From Stieleria neptunia (GTDB lineage Bacteria; Planctomycetota; Planctomycetia; Pirellulales; Pirellulaceae), in assembly GCF_007754155.1 (NCBI RefSeq), contig NZ_CP037423.1, forward strand, positions 2,170,001 through 2,234,000: 64,000 nt of DNA, read 5' to 3'. The translations under genes and the position numbers were made by a program. Below, one piece after another: positions 53,620 through 61,490 of this stretch. Under the pieces are notes generated by a model, which saw nothing but the letters and a program-made list of their open reading frames with translations, was not told the DNA's origin and ran no database searches. Numbering within the stretch: position 1 is the stretch's first letter; each line of letters opens with the position of its first letter.

Positions 53620-55406
53620 ACGCTTATTTGGGCTTCAGATCGATTCTGCTTTCCGCAGTGGTTGCCGGTGTGTTTTCAACCCTTGTCGGTGCGATCCTGG
53701 TGATCGACGGAATGAACCGATTGAACAAGGTTCCACTGGAGGCGACGGCGTTCATCGAGCTCAGGCAACAATTCCTCGAACAACCCGACAACAAACCGCT
53801 GCGGCAAGAGATCCAATCGTTGGATCTGGCGCTGCGTCAAGAGTACTTTCGCGAGCAACGTTTCACCGAGCGTGGTTCGTATCTGCTGTTGGGCGGCGTC
53901 CTCGTCACGCTGCTGCTCAGCAAGTGGGCCGCCACGTTGCACCGCCGGCTGCCCCGCCCCAAGCCGAAACGGCCCGGTCCCGACTCCGATGAAGTGTTGA
54001 GCCATCGGGGGCCGTGGGCGGTTGCCGCGGTGATGTTGGTCTTGGTCGGCACGACGTGGGCGATGAAGGCGAATCACCCGAGTGTGTTGCCGTCGAACTT
54101 GGATGAATTGGTGTCGGTGCGCGCTCCAGTCGGCGCGCAGAAACGTCCTGGTGAAGATGCGGTGATCGAACCGGTGCTCCCAGAACTTCCCAGTGCCGAA
54201 ACCATGCGGGCGAACTGGCCCAGTTTTCGTGGGGCCGACGGCTCCGGCATCGCGTCCGGTCAAAACGCCCCGACGGTCTGGGACGGTGACTCCGGCGACG
54301 GGATTTTGTGGAAGAGCGAGGTGCCGCTGCCCGGTGTCAATTCGCCCATCGTCTGGGAAGACCGCGTGTTTCTTTCTGGCGCGACCGAAGATGCCCGCAG
54401 CGTTTACTGCTTCGATGTCGGCTCCGGAGAACTGCTTTGGAGCAGAGACATCGCCGTCGATCCCTCGGTCGCTGGAGAGAAGATCAAGACCTCCAATGAC
54501 ACCGGCTACGCCGCGCCGACGATGGCGACCGATGGACGTTTCGTGTTTGCGATGTTTGCCGATGGGCAGCTGGTCGCACTCGATTTCGCTGGCCGGGAAG
54601 CATGGACGCGTTCGTTGGGCGCGCCGCAGCGAAACAGCTATGGCCACGCGTCTTCGCTGGTGACGTATCGGGGTTCGGTGATCGTGCAGTATGACCAGGG
54701 AACCAACGACGACCAGCTTTCCAAATTAATGTGTTTCGACGGCGCAACCGGCAGTCCGATCTGGGAAACGATCCGTGCGACTCCGGCGTCGTGGTCCTCG
54801 CCGATCGTGATCGAGCATGACGGCGAACCTCAAATCATCACGTGTTGCGACCCTTGGGTGATCGCGTATTCGCCCAGCGATGGAACGGAACGCTGGCGTG
54901 CAAACTGTCTCGACCGTGTCGAAGTGGGGCCTTCGCCGGTGCACTCCGACGGAGTCGTCTATGCCGGCAACGACATGGCGATTTATGCCGCGATCGGAGT
55001 GGACGGATCGGGTGACGTGACCGACAGCCATGTGCTGTGGACCGCCGACTACGGGCTGCCGGATACCTGCAGCCCCTTGGTCACCGATGAATTTGTATTG
55101 ACCCTGGCGTCCTACGGCACGCTGTTTTGCTTTGACAAACGGGAAGGCGGCGAACCGTTGTGGGAGGAAGACTTTGGCGCGGATTTCCTTTCTTCCCCCA
55201 GCCTGGTTGGCGATCGCGTTTATTTGTTCAGCCGAGACGGCGCGGCATGGGTGGTGGAGCCGACCCGCGAAGGGTGCAAACGCATCTCAGAATCACAACT
55301 GGGCGAAGACTGTGTGACCAGTCCGGCGTTTCGGGATGGTCGGATTTTCATTCGAGGAAACGAGCACTTGTTCTGCATCGGGAGCCCAAACGCTGATGAT
55401 GAATGA
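53616..55406 (+). CDS. Membrane-bound BamB/PQQ-like beta-propeller protein 3
   Basis: A 596-residue protein. GTG at 53616 overlaps the previous stop and has GGAGG nine bases upstream. Two helices frame a coiled segment (SILLSAVVAGVFSTLVGAILV, YLLLGGVLVTLLL), a third helix lies near residue 140 (AVAAVMLVLVGTTW), then WPSFRGADGSGIA opens the propeller. Blades include CFDVGSGELLWSRD, CFDGATGSPIWE and CFDKREGGEPLWEED. A three-helix anchor differs from the single anchors of propellers 1 and 2. It sits between the polyferredoxin and the NADH-oxidising genes. Confidence 0.84.
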   Translation: MNAYLGFRSILLSAVVAGVFSTLVGAILVIDGMNRLNKVPLEATAFIELRQQFLEQPDNKPLRQEIQSLDLALRQEYFREQRFTERGSYLLLGGVLVTLLLSKWAATLHRRLPRPKPKRPGPDSDEVLSHRGPWAVAAVMLVLVGTTWAMKANHPSVLPSNLDELVSVRAPVGAQKRPGEDAVIEPVLPELPSAETMRANWPSFRGADGSGIASGQNAPTVWDGDSGDGILWKSEVPLPGVNSPIVWEDRVFLSGATEDARSVYCFDVGSGELLWSRDIAVDPSVAGEKIKTSNDTGYAAPTMATDGRFVFAMFADGQLVALDFAGREAWTRSLGAPQRNSYGHASSLVTYRGSVIVQYDQGTNDDQLSKLMCFDGATGSPIWETIRATPASWSSPIVIEHDGEPQIITCCDPWVIAYSPSDGTERWRANCLDRVEVGPSPVHSDGVVYAGNDMAIYAAIGVDGSGDVTDSHVLWTADYGLPDTCSPLVTDEFVLTLASYGTLFCFDKREGGEPLWEEDFGADFLSSPSLVGDRVYLFSRDGAAWVVEPTREGCKRISESQLGEDCVTSPAFRDGRIFIRGNEHLFCIGSPNADDE

Positions 55407-55430
55407 CTCGAATTTCGGACGTGATGTCGA

Positions 55431-57800
55431 ATGATCACGACAACCACACGAATCGACTTGACTGCCGTCGATCGAATCATCGAACAGGTCGGTCGAGAAC
55501 CCGATGCGGTCATCCCGATCTTGCACGCGGTGCAGAGAGAGTATCGCTACCTGCCGCAGGAAGCGCTTCGCCGTGTTTGCGAACGAACGGAGATCACGCC
55601 GTCCGCGATCACCGGTGTCGCTTCGTTCTACGACCATTTCCGCCATCATCCGGTCGGCCGGCACATGATCAGCGTCTGCACGGGCACGGCCTGTCACGTC
55701 AAGGGAGCGGATCTGGTCGATGATGCGATTCGTCAGGAGCTTCAACTCGCTCCGCACGAAGACACCGACACTGATGGCGAGTTCACGGTCCAGAAGGTGG
55801 CTTGCCTGGGATGTTGCACGCTCGGCCCGGTCGTGCAAATCGACGACGCGATCTTTGGCCACGTCAGTTCCCAGACGACGCCACGGATGTTGCAGGAATA
55901 CGACGAAGCCGAATTCGTCAAACTGTCCGCCGTGCACCGGCCGATTTCACAGCCGCGGGGGCCAAACACGACGGAGGTGCGGATCGGGCTGGGCTCGTGT
56001 TGCCTGGCATTGGGCAGCGACAAGGTGCACGAAGCGCTGTGCGATGCCATCGACGACTCCGGCGGCGACGCCTACGTCAAACAAATTGGTTGCACGGGCA
56101 TCTGCAGCAAGGTCCCGCTGGTCGAACTGGTCTCGCCCGACGGCGCGTCCCAGACCTACACCAACGTCAATCCCGACGTGGCTCGAAAGATCGTCCTCAA
56201 GCACTTTCGTCCGAAGGGCATTTCCAAGCCGATTCGCTACGCAGCGTCGCGGATCGTCGATTGGCTTCAATCCGATGAAGATCAGGATGTGTTGCAGAAA
56301 CATCGCGCCGTCCGCGACGGTGTCGTCGATTCCTTTATCGGTCCGCAAAAGCACTTGACGCTGGATTTACTCGATGCGATCGATCCTCTCGATTTAGACG
56401 AGTACAGGCGTCACGGCCGATTCGACTCGCTGAAAAAATGTCTCACCGAGCTCCAGCCGGAACAGATCCTTGACGAGATCGAGACGAGTGGGCTGCGGGG
56501 TCGCGGCGGGGCGGGATTCCCGACGCATATCAAGTGGCGCACCGTCCGTCGCCAACAGAGCCCCACGAAGTTCGTTATCTGCAACGGTGACGAGGGCGAC
56601 CCCGGCGCCTTCATGGACAAGGTGCTGTTGGAATCGATTCCGTTTCGGGTGATCGAAGGCATGGCCATCGCCGCACGGACGGTCGACGCCCACGACGGCA
56701 TCTTCTACGTCCGGGCTGAATACCCGCTGGCGGTCGAGCGGATTCGCAACGCGATCGAAATCTGCCGGCAAGGCGGCATCCTCGGCGACTCGGTGATGGG
56801 AACCGATTTCAGCTTGAACCTTGAAATCCGAGAAGGCGCGGGCGCCTACATTTGCGGCGAAGAAACCGCACTGATTCATTCGATCGAAGGCGGTCGCGGC
56901 ACGCCGCGGATCCGACCGCCGTTTCCGGCCGAAAGCGGACTCTGGGAAAAACCGACGCTGATCAACAACGTCGAAACCTTCGCCACGATTCCCTGGATCC
57001 TGCGTCACGGCGGCAAAGAACTCGCCAAACTGGGGACGGAAACCAGCAAGGGCACCAAGGCGTTTGCGTTGGCCGGGAAAGTCCGCAACGGCGGTTTGAT
57101 CGAAGTCCCGATGGGGATCACGATCCGTCAAATCGTCCAAGACATCGGGGGTGGCGTGGAGCCCGGGCGAACCTTCAAAGCCGTGCAGATCGGAGGGCCG
57201 TCCGGAGGATGCGTCCCCGCCGAATTGGCGGACACCCAAATCGACTATGAATCGCTGTCCGCGGTCGGCTCCATCATGGGCAGCGGCGGACTCGTCGTGC
57301 TCGATGACAAAGACTGCATGGTCGACATCGCCCGTTACTTCCTCAAATTCACCCAAGATCAATCCTGCGGAAAGTGTACGTTTTGCCGCGTCGGAACGAG
57401 ACGATTGCTCGACATCCTGGACCGGCTGTGCACGGGCAACGGCAAGAAGGGTGACCTGGAACAACTCGAAGCCCTGTCGACATCGGTCTGCGCGGGCAGC
57501 CTCTGCGGTCTCGGCAAGACCGCGCCCAATCCGATCCTTTCCACATTGAAGTACTTTCGTGAGGAGTACGAGGCGCACATCGCGGGATACTGCCCGGCCG
57601 GCAAATGCGTCGATCTGATCGATTACCGCATCAACGACAAGTGCATCGGATGCACGCTGTGCTCACAGCACTGTCCGGTCGATGCCATCCCGATGACGCC
57701 GTATTACAAACACACGATCGACCTGGATCGCTGCACACGATGCGACACCTGTTACCAAGTCTGCCCCGAGGACGCCGTCTTCATCGAGTCAAAACCCTAG
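55431..57800 (+). CDS. NuoE-NuoF-ferredoxin fusion (NADH oxidoreductase subunit, HndC/HydB-like)
   Basis: A 789-residue cytoplasmic protein. Residues 1-165 are NuoE-like with a thioredoxin-fold [2Fe-2S] site (CTGTACH, then CLGCCTLGP). Residues 180-275 are a second thioredoxin-like [2Fe-2S] domain (GSCCLALG, GCTGICSKVPL). Residues 300-700 are NuoF with FMN and NADH loops (GLRGRGGAGFPTHIKW, CNGDEGDPGAFMD, GAGAYICGEETALIHSIEG) and the [4Fe-4S] set SCGKCTFCRVGTRRLL plus CAGSLCG. Two more [4Fe-4S] sites end the protein (CIGCTLCSQHC, CTRCDTCYQVC). This is the NADH-handling module of HndC/HydB-type enzymes. It lies 24 bases after propeller 3. Confidence 0.93.
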   Translation: MITTTTRIDLTAVDRIIEQVGREPDAVIPILHAVQREYRYLPQEALRRVCERTEITPSAITGVASFYDHFRHHPVGRHMISVCTGTACHVKGADLVDDAIRQELQLAPHEDTDTDGEFTVQKVACLGCCTLGPVVQIDDAIFGHVSSQTTPRMLQEYDEAEFVKLSAVHRPISQPRGPNTTEVRIGLGSCCLALGSDKVHEALCDAIDDSGGDAYVKQIGCTGICSKVPLVELVSPDGASQTYTNVNPDVARKIVLKHFRPKGISKPIRYAASRIVDWLQSDEDQDVLQKHRAVRDGVVDSFIGPQKHLTLDLLDAIDPLDLDEYRRHGRFDSLKKCLTELQPEQILDEIETSGLRGRGGAGFPTHIKWRTVRRQQSPTKFVICNGDEGDPGAFMDKVLLESIPFRVIEGMAIAARTVDAHDGIFYVRAEYPLAVERIRNAIEICRQGGILGDSVMGTDFSLNLEIREGAGAYICGEETALIHSIEGGRGTPRIRPPFPAESGLWEKPTLINNVETFATIPWILRHGGKELAKLGTETSKGTKAFALAGKVRNGGLIEVPMGITIRQIVQDIGGGVEPGRTFKAVQIGGPSGGCVPAELADTQIDYESLSAVGSIMGSGGLVVLDDKDCMVDIARYFLKFTQDQSCGKCTFCRVGTRRLLDILDRLCTGNGKKGDLEQLEALSTSVCAGSLCGLGKTAPNPILSTLKYFREEYEAHIAGYCPAGKCVDLIDYRINDKCIGCTLCSQHCPVDAIPMTPYYKHTIDLDRCTRCDTCYQVCPEDAVFIESKP

Positions 57801-57823
57801 TGGGAGAGGCTTCCAGGTTCGTC
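57799..57823. repeat. Degenerate single arm of the family C repeat
   Basis: GTGGGAGAGGCTTCCAGG follows the NuoEF stop directly. It matches the 5' half of the 23-base unit found at 51249 and 59499, and no inverted partner is seen within the 75-base gap. Confidence 0.5.
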
Positions 57824-57875
57824 ACTACCGAAACCAAAAGCTGTTAAAGTTAAGTTCAGAACGAGGCCGCCCACC

Positions 57876-59489
57876 GTGGTTAAAATCAAAATCGACGATC
57901 GTGAAGTCGACGTCCCGCTGGGATCGAACCTCATCGATGCCGCCGCGCTGTTGGATGTTGAAATCCCCACGCTCTGTTATCTCAAGGGGTACGAGGCCTC
58001 CAATTCGTGCCAGGTATGCACGGTCAAGGATCGCCGCTCCGGCCGATTGATCTCCGCCTGTGGCACCAAGGTCGTCGAAGGAATGGAGATCGACAACGAG
58101 ACCGAAGAGATTCGCGATGTGCGGCGGACGGCGTTGGAGTTGCTGCTCAGCGAACACGTCGGAGACTGCCGCGCCCCGTGTGACTTTGCCTGCCCGGCAC
58201 ACATGGACATCCCGTTGATGTTGGATCAGATCAGTCATGAAAACCTGCGTGAGGCCATCGTGACGATCAAGGCGGACATCGCGTTGCCGGCGATACTCGG
58301 CCGCGTCTGTCCCAAGCCGTGCGAGAAGGGGTGTCGTCGCAAAGGCGCCGACGGTCCGGTGGCGATCTGCGATCTGAAACGTTACGTGGCGGATGTCGAC
58401 TTGGCGACCGACGATCCGTATCTGCCGCCCTGCAAGCCGGACAGCGGAAAGCGCGTGGCCGTCGTCGGTGCCGGACCCTCCGGTCTGGCCGGTGTGTTTT
58501 ACCTGCGCCGAGCCGGACACGCCTGCACGTTGATCGAGCAAAACGAATCGCTCGGCGGCCGTCTCCGCACCGAGGAAAGCGAGCAGAGTTTGCCACGCGA
58601 CATCTTGGATGCAGAAATCAACCAGATCATCCGACTCGGCGTCGAAGTGCGTTCGCAGACGTCGGTCACCACGAAGGAGCAACTCGATGCGCTGTGCAGC
58701 GAGTTTGACGCAGTGCTGTTGGCGATCGGCAGAACGACGCCTGACCAAGTGGAACAATTGGGGATCAAAGCGAGCCGCAAGGGCATCGACATCGACTCGG
58801 AAACCTACGCGACCAATCGCCGGGGCGTGTTTGCCGTCGGCAACGCGTTGCGCGGAAAGGGCATGGTTGTGCGGAGTACGGCCGACGGCAAGGAAGCCGC
58901 AACGATCATCAACCAATACCTCGCCGGCTGGAAGAAACTCAGCCTGGGACACAGCTTCTCTTCACGCATCGGCCGTTTGGAATCGGGGGAGATGGACGAA
59001 TTCCTGGCCAACTCCGTCCCCGCCCCTCGCTCTGTCCCTGAAACCGGCACCGACTATGTTCCCTGTGACGCGACCGAGCAATCCGAGCGATGTTTGGGCT
59101 GTGGGTGCGTGGCACACAACAAGTGCAAATTGGAACGCTGGTCGGAGTACTACGGCGCGAACCCGAACCGCTTTCCCCGGGTGCGGCGACCCTACGAAGT
59201 CGTCGGACGCGCCTCGTCGGTGTTGTTCGAACCGGGCAAGTGCATCAAGTGCGAACTGTGCATCAAAATCGCCGAGCGGGCTCAGGAGCCGCTGGGGCTG
59301 GCCTTCGTCGGTCGCGGATTCGATGTCCTGTTGAGCGTCCCGTTTGAAGGGCAACTCGATGAAGCGTTGACCAAAGTCGCCGAAGAATGTGTCGACGCCT
59401 GCCCGACCGCGGCGCTGTCGTTCGCACCCAGCCGCCAGCCCCCAGACCTGACACAAATCGAAATCCCCCGTCACATCAACGCAAAGTGA
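57876..59489 (+). CDS. [2Fe-2S]/GltD-like FAD oxidoreductase with C-terminal Fe-S domain
   Basis: A 537-residue cytoplasmic flavoprotein. Residues 1-75 are a NuoG/HydA-type [2Fe-2S] domain (CYLKGYEASNSCQVC, SACGTKV). Residues 85-180 are the GltD/NfnB cluster domain (CRAPCDFACPAHMDIPLML, CPKPCEKGCRRKG). Residues 190-355 are the FAD domain (VAVVGAGPSGLAGVFYLRRAG, DAVLLAIG, RGVFAVGNALRGKG). The C-terminus has CLGCGCVAHNKCKLE and a further site CIKCELCIK with CVDACPTAAL. Between DAVLLAIG and the FAD-closing motif only about 30 residues remain, so the NAD(P)H Rossmann insertion of GltD/NfnB is missing. Start is GTG 57876. It probably forms a complex with the NuoEF fusion. Confidence 0.9.
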   Translation: MVKIKIDDREVDVPLGSNLIDAAALLDVEIPTLCYLKGYEASNSCQVCTVKDRRSGRLISACGTKVVEGMEIDNETEEIRDVRRTALELLLSEHVGDCRAPCDFACPAHMDIPLMLDQISHENLREAIVTIKADIALPAILGRVCPKPCEKGCRRKGADGPVAICDLKRYVADVDLATDDPYLPPCKPDSGKRVAVVGAGPSGLAGVFYLRRAGHACTLIEQNESLGGRLRTEESEQSLPRDILDAEINQIIRLGVEVRSQTSVTTKEQLDALCSEFDAVLLAIGRTTPDQVEQLGIKASRKGIDIDSETYATNRRGVFAVGNALRGKGMVVRSTADGKEAATIINQYLAGWKKLSLGHSFSSRIGRLESGEMDEFLANSVPAPRSVPETGTDYVPCDATEQSERCLGCGCVAHNKCKLERWSEYYGANPNRFPRVRRPYEVVGRASSVLFEPGKCIKCELCIKIAERAQEPLGLAFVGRGFDVLLSVPFEGQLDEALTKVAEECVDACPTAALSFAPSRQPPDLTQIEIPRHINAK

Positions 59490-59498
59490 TGAGCGCCC

Positions 59499-59521
59499 GT
59501 GGGATAGGCTTCCAGCCTGTC
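59499..59521. repeat. Family C unit (exact 23-mer)
   Basis: It is identical to the units at 51249 and 51283 and lies nine bases after the flavoprotein gene stop. A single unit, with no inverse nearby. Confidence 0.85.
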
Positions 59522-59587
59522 AAATCCAACGTGTTCCCGGGCCCCACCCTGCGCCGTGAACGATGTATTTCCTGTGTTTGACGAGGT

Positions 59588-59662
59588 GTTAGCGGCAGGG
59601 CGCAAGCCCTCCGGTTCCCCATCGTTGCCAACACACCGGAGGGCTCGCGCCCTGCCGCTAAC
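59588..59662. repeat. Family A hairpin, copy 4
   Basis: The 28-base arms at 59588-59615 (GTTAGCGGCAGGGCGCAAGC onward) and 59635-59662 differ at one position, which still allows a G-U pair in RNA. It ends seven bases before the stop of the MerC-like gene and lies between convergent genes, so it is a good candidate terminator. Confidence 0.85.
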
Positions 59663-59669
59663 AAGTCGT

Positions 59670-60110
59670 TCAGGGCGTTGGCTCTTCACCCGTCGCCACA
59701 TACCCGTCGGCGTCAAATCGCAATTTGGATCGCTTTTGATTCGGCCATGCATTCCAAACCGAAGCGGCCAACAACACCGCGATCGCAAGATAGACGACGG
59801 GGTCAAAGGCGATCACAAACTTGCCGACAAGGAGCGCAATCGCCGCCAACAACCCGACACCAAACGGTGCGTAGCCGTGACGGCGCCGGGCACCGACGGC
59901 CAGCCCGCCGACGGCGAAGGTTAAGCAGGCGGCCGTGAGCGGAAACAGGTACACCGTCTGCATCAAGAACGTCAGTCCCAGCCAGCCGAGCAATCCCGCA
60001 TAGGCCGGATACTGGCAGGGACAGGCGAGTCTGGGCAGCAGCGCCAGCACGACCGAAGGCAACACGGCAAGCGTCTTGCGGAGTCCGGTAGTGGGTCTGC
60101 GATCGGTCAT
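59670..60110 (-). CDS. MerC-like small membrane protein
   Basis: A 146-residue protein with four helices. The first contains ALLPRLACPCQYPAYAGLLGWLGL, with a Cys pair (CPC) in a membrane segment as in MerC/MerT-type mercury carriers, and the tail is basic then acidic. No mercuric reductase or regulator is nearby, so mercury transport is only one possibility. ATG at 60110 follows GGGGACC. The gene is convergent with the redox cluster. Confidence 0.55.
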   Translation of the reverse strand: MTDRRPTTGLRKTLAVLPSVVLALLPRLACPCQYPAYAGLLGWLGLTFLMQTVYLFPLTAACLTFAVGGLAVGARRRHGYAPFGVGLLAAIALLVGKFVIAFDPVVYLAIAVLLAASVWNAWPNQKRSKLRFDADGYVATGEEPTP

Positions 60111-60241
60111 CAAAAGGTCCCCGGGGAATGGCACGCGGATCCGTGTTACTGTCCAGTCTTTAGACGCTCGCACTTGCTGCGGGGGACGTCGATTGTCTAA
60201 GTGGCGGAGTTGATCGTAGCGGAAGTCGTCAAGACTTTCAC

Positions 60242-60307
60242 GAGCCGTCGGCCCACTCTGGCGTTTGCTTGCTGCGCAAACGCCGTCTCTCCCAGAGGGA
60301 GAGAATC
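60242..60307. repeat. 66-base repeat, copy 2, inverted (family E)
   Basis: The reverse complement of 30715-30780 with two differences. It contains the GGCGTTTGC hairpin. Confidence 0.85.
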
Positions 60308-60406
60308 GAGAACGGTTGCCAAATCCTGCAGCAAAAGAATCGACGTCCCAAGCAGCGACACCGGACGGCTGAGGCCTGCACACTAACACTCCTGCCCGTT
60401 CGATTC

Positions 60407-60426
60407 GGTACCTGACCGTTTTTCCG
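60407..60426. repeat. Single degenerate arm of the GGTACC inverted repeat
   Basis: GGTACCTGACCGTTTTTCCG matches the right arm at 10371-10390 at 18 of 20 positions. No second arm is visible within 100 bases. Confidence 0.5.
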
Positions 60427-60465
60427 CTCCTGCACCACCTGCAATGGTGACCGTTCACTCCTCGC

Positions 60466-60786
60466 TCATTCCGGCCGCGATTCGTCATCCGGACCATCCT
60501 TGCGATGTTCGTCGGTGGACTCCCGGGTGACATCCCGGGGCGCAAACGAACCCGCGAATGCGTAACTCCATTTACTCTTCTGATTTTCGCGTCGGTAAAT
60601 CACCAGACTGGTGACCACGTTTTCATGTTCGTGCGGCTCGCCCTCGAGTAGGTGAAAGACGTTCGCGCTGATGTAGCAGACGATCTTTTCGGGCAATCGT
60701 TCCGCGGTGACCGCGAGCGGCTCAAGATGCCCGTCCAATGGACCGCCCAAGAATTCGATCACTTTTTGTTGCGTTGAGTGTGGCAT
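60466..60786 (-). CDS. Hypothetical protein, 106 residues
   Basis: A soluble protein that begins MPHSTQQKVIEFLGGPLDGH. The FLGGPLDGH segment is a recurrent opening of small uncharacterised bacterial proteins. YISANVFHLLEG and SLVIYRRENQKSKWSYAFAG look like strands of a compact domain, and the tail is charged (DEHRKDGPDDESRPE). The start at 60786 is favoured because upstream in-frame sequence has poor codon use. No function is proposed. Confidence 0.6.
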   Translation of the reverse strand: MPHSTQQKVIEFLGGPLDGHLEPLAVTAERLPEKIVCYISANVFHLLEGEPHEHENVVTSLVIYRRENQKSKWSYAFAGSFAPRDVTRESTDEHRKDGPDDESRPE

Positions 60787-61490
60787 CGTCAATTCCTTGG
60801 CAGATGAGATCGCCCAAACAATCACTCGGCGGATCTTGCCGTCCCGCATTCCATCATGATAACAAACTGGCCGTCGCTGATTCTCAAATCGCATCCTTTC
60901 CTCTCCATCACGTGTGGACAGGCCGTTCCGCGTCCACGACCGGATCATTGCGGAACGCCTCGGAAACGTGTGACAAAAACGCTTCTTTGGAGCGGTCTTT
61001 GACGGGGACCTGGTCGGGTTGCCTGCCATGATGGATTACTTCTTAAAAGTGCTGGAGACGACCGATCCGACGATGCAAGTTGCGGACCGTATGGTTCCAG
61101 GAAGCAAGACTGCGAGCGGTTCATCGTATCGGATTCCGAAAACCGAGTCGTTGCGGCGCGCGTGGAGTTCCCAGATGTGCATGGCCGCACGGATGACGCC
61201 TTGGAGTGAACGAATCATCACGGGATCAGGCCGGCAGGGTCACTCCGACGACGATTGGCACAAACTGTGCAACGAGCTTCTCCACGCTTGGCTCAAATGA
61301 GTCGCCCAGGCAGGCTGGATCCGGTCTCACCGGATGGATTGAACGAGTCCTTCGAGCAGTATCGATCGTCGCTCAGCGCCCCACCGCGTTCCCAATCGCA
61401 CTCCGCAACCGTCGGCGTCCGCGACAAACAGGGAGCGATCCGACACTTATTATTCCGCTCGTCACTAACCTCCCTAGCCCTTCAGCTCCC
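60787..61490. other. 704-base region without a supported gene
   Basis: Two open frames overlap here: plus 61028-61300 (about 90 residues) and minus 61036-61218 (60 residues, containing AAMHIWELHARRNDSVFGIR). Neither has clear codon bias or a strong ribosome site. The minus one looks slightly more protein-like and is preceded by another in-frame fragment after a stop, so a decayed gene is possible. The promoter of the FtsH gene must lie toward the right end. Confidence 0.35.

Larger units (their letters stand above)
60111..60465. other. Intergenic region holding two repeat relics
   Basis: It contains the second family E copy (60242-60307) and one degenerate arm of the GGTACC palindrome (60407-60426). 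I see no gene in this 355-base stretch. Confidence 0.5.

Noticed and set aside
55431..59489. An [FeFe]-hydrogenase operon
   Set aside because: The NuoEF and GltD-like subunits resemble hydrogenase partners, but no H-cluster motifs (such as TSCCPxW) occur anywhere in the window.
61019..61300. About 93-codon plus-strand frame upstream of ftsH
   Set aside because: Mixed third-position use, weak start, and an equally long antisense frame. Not enough to call a gene.
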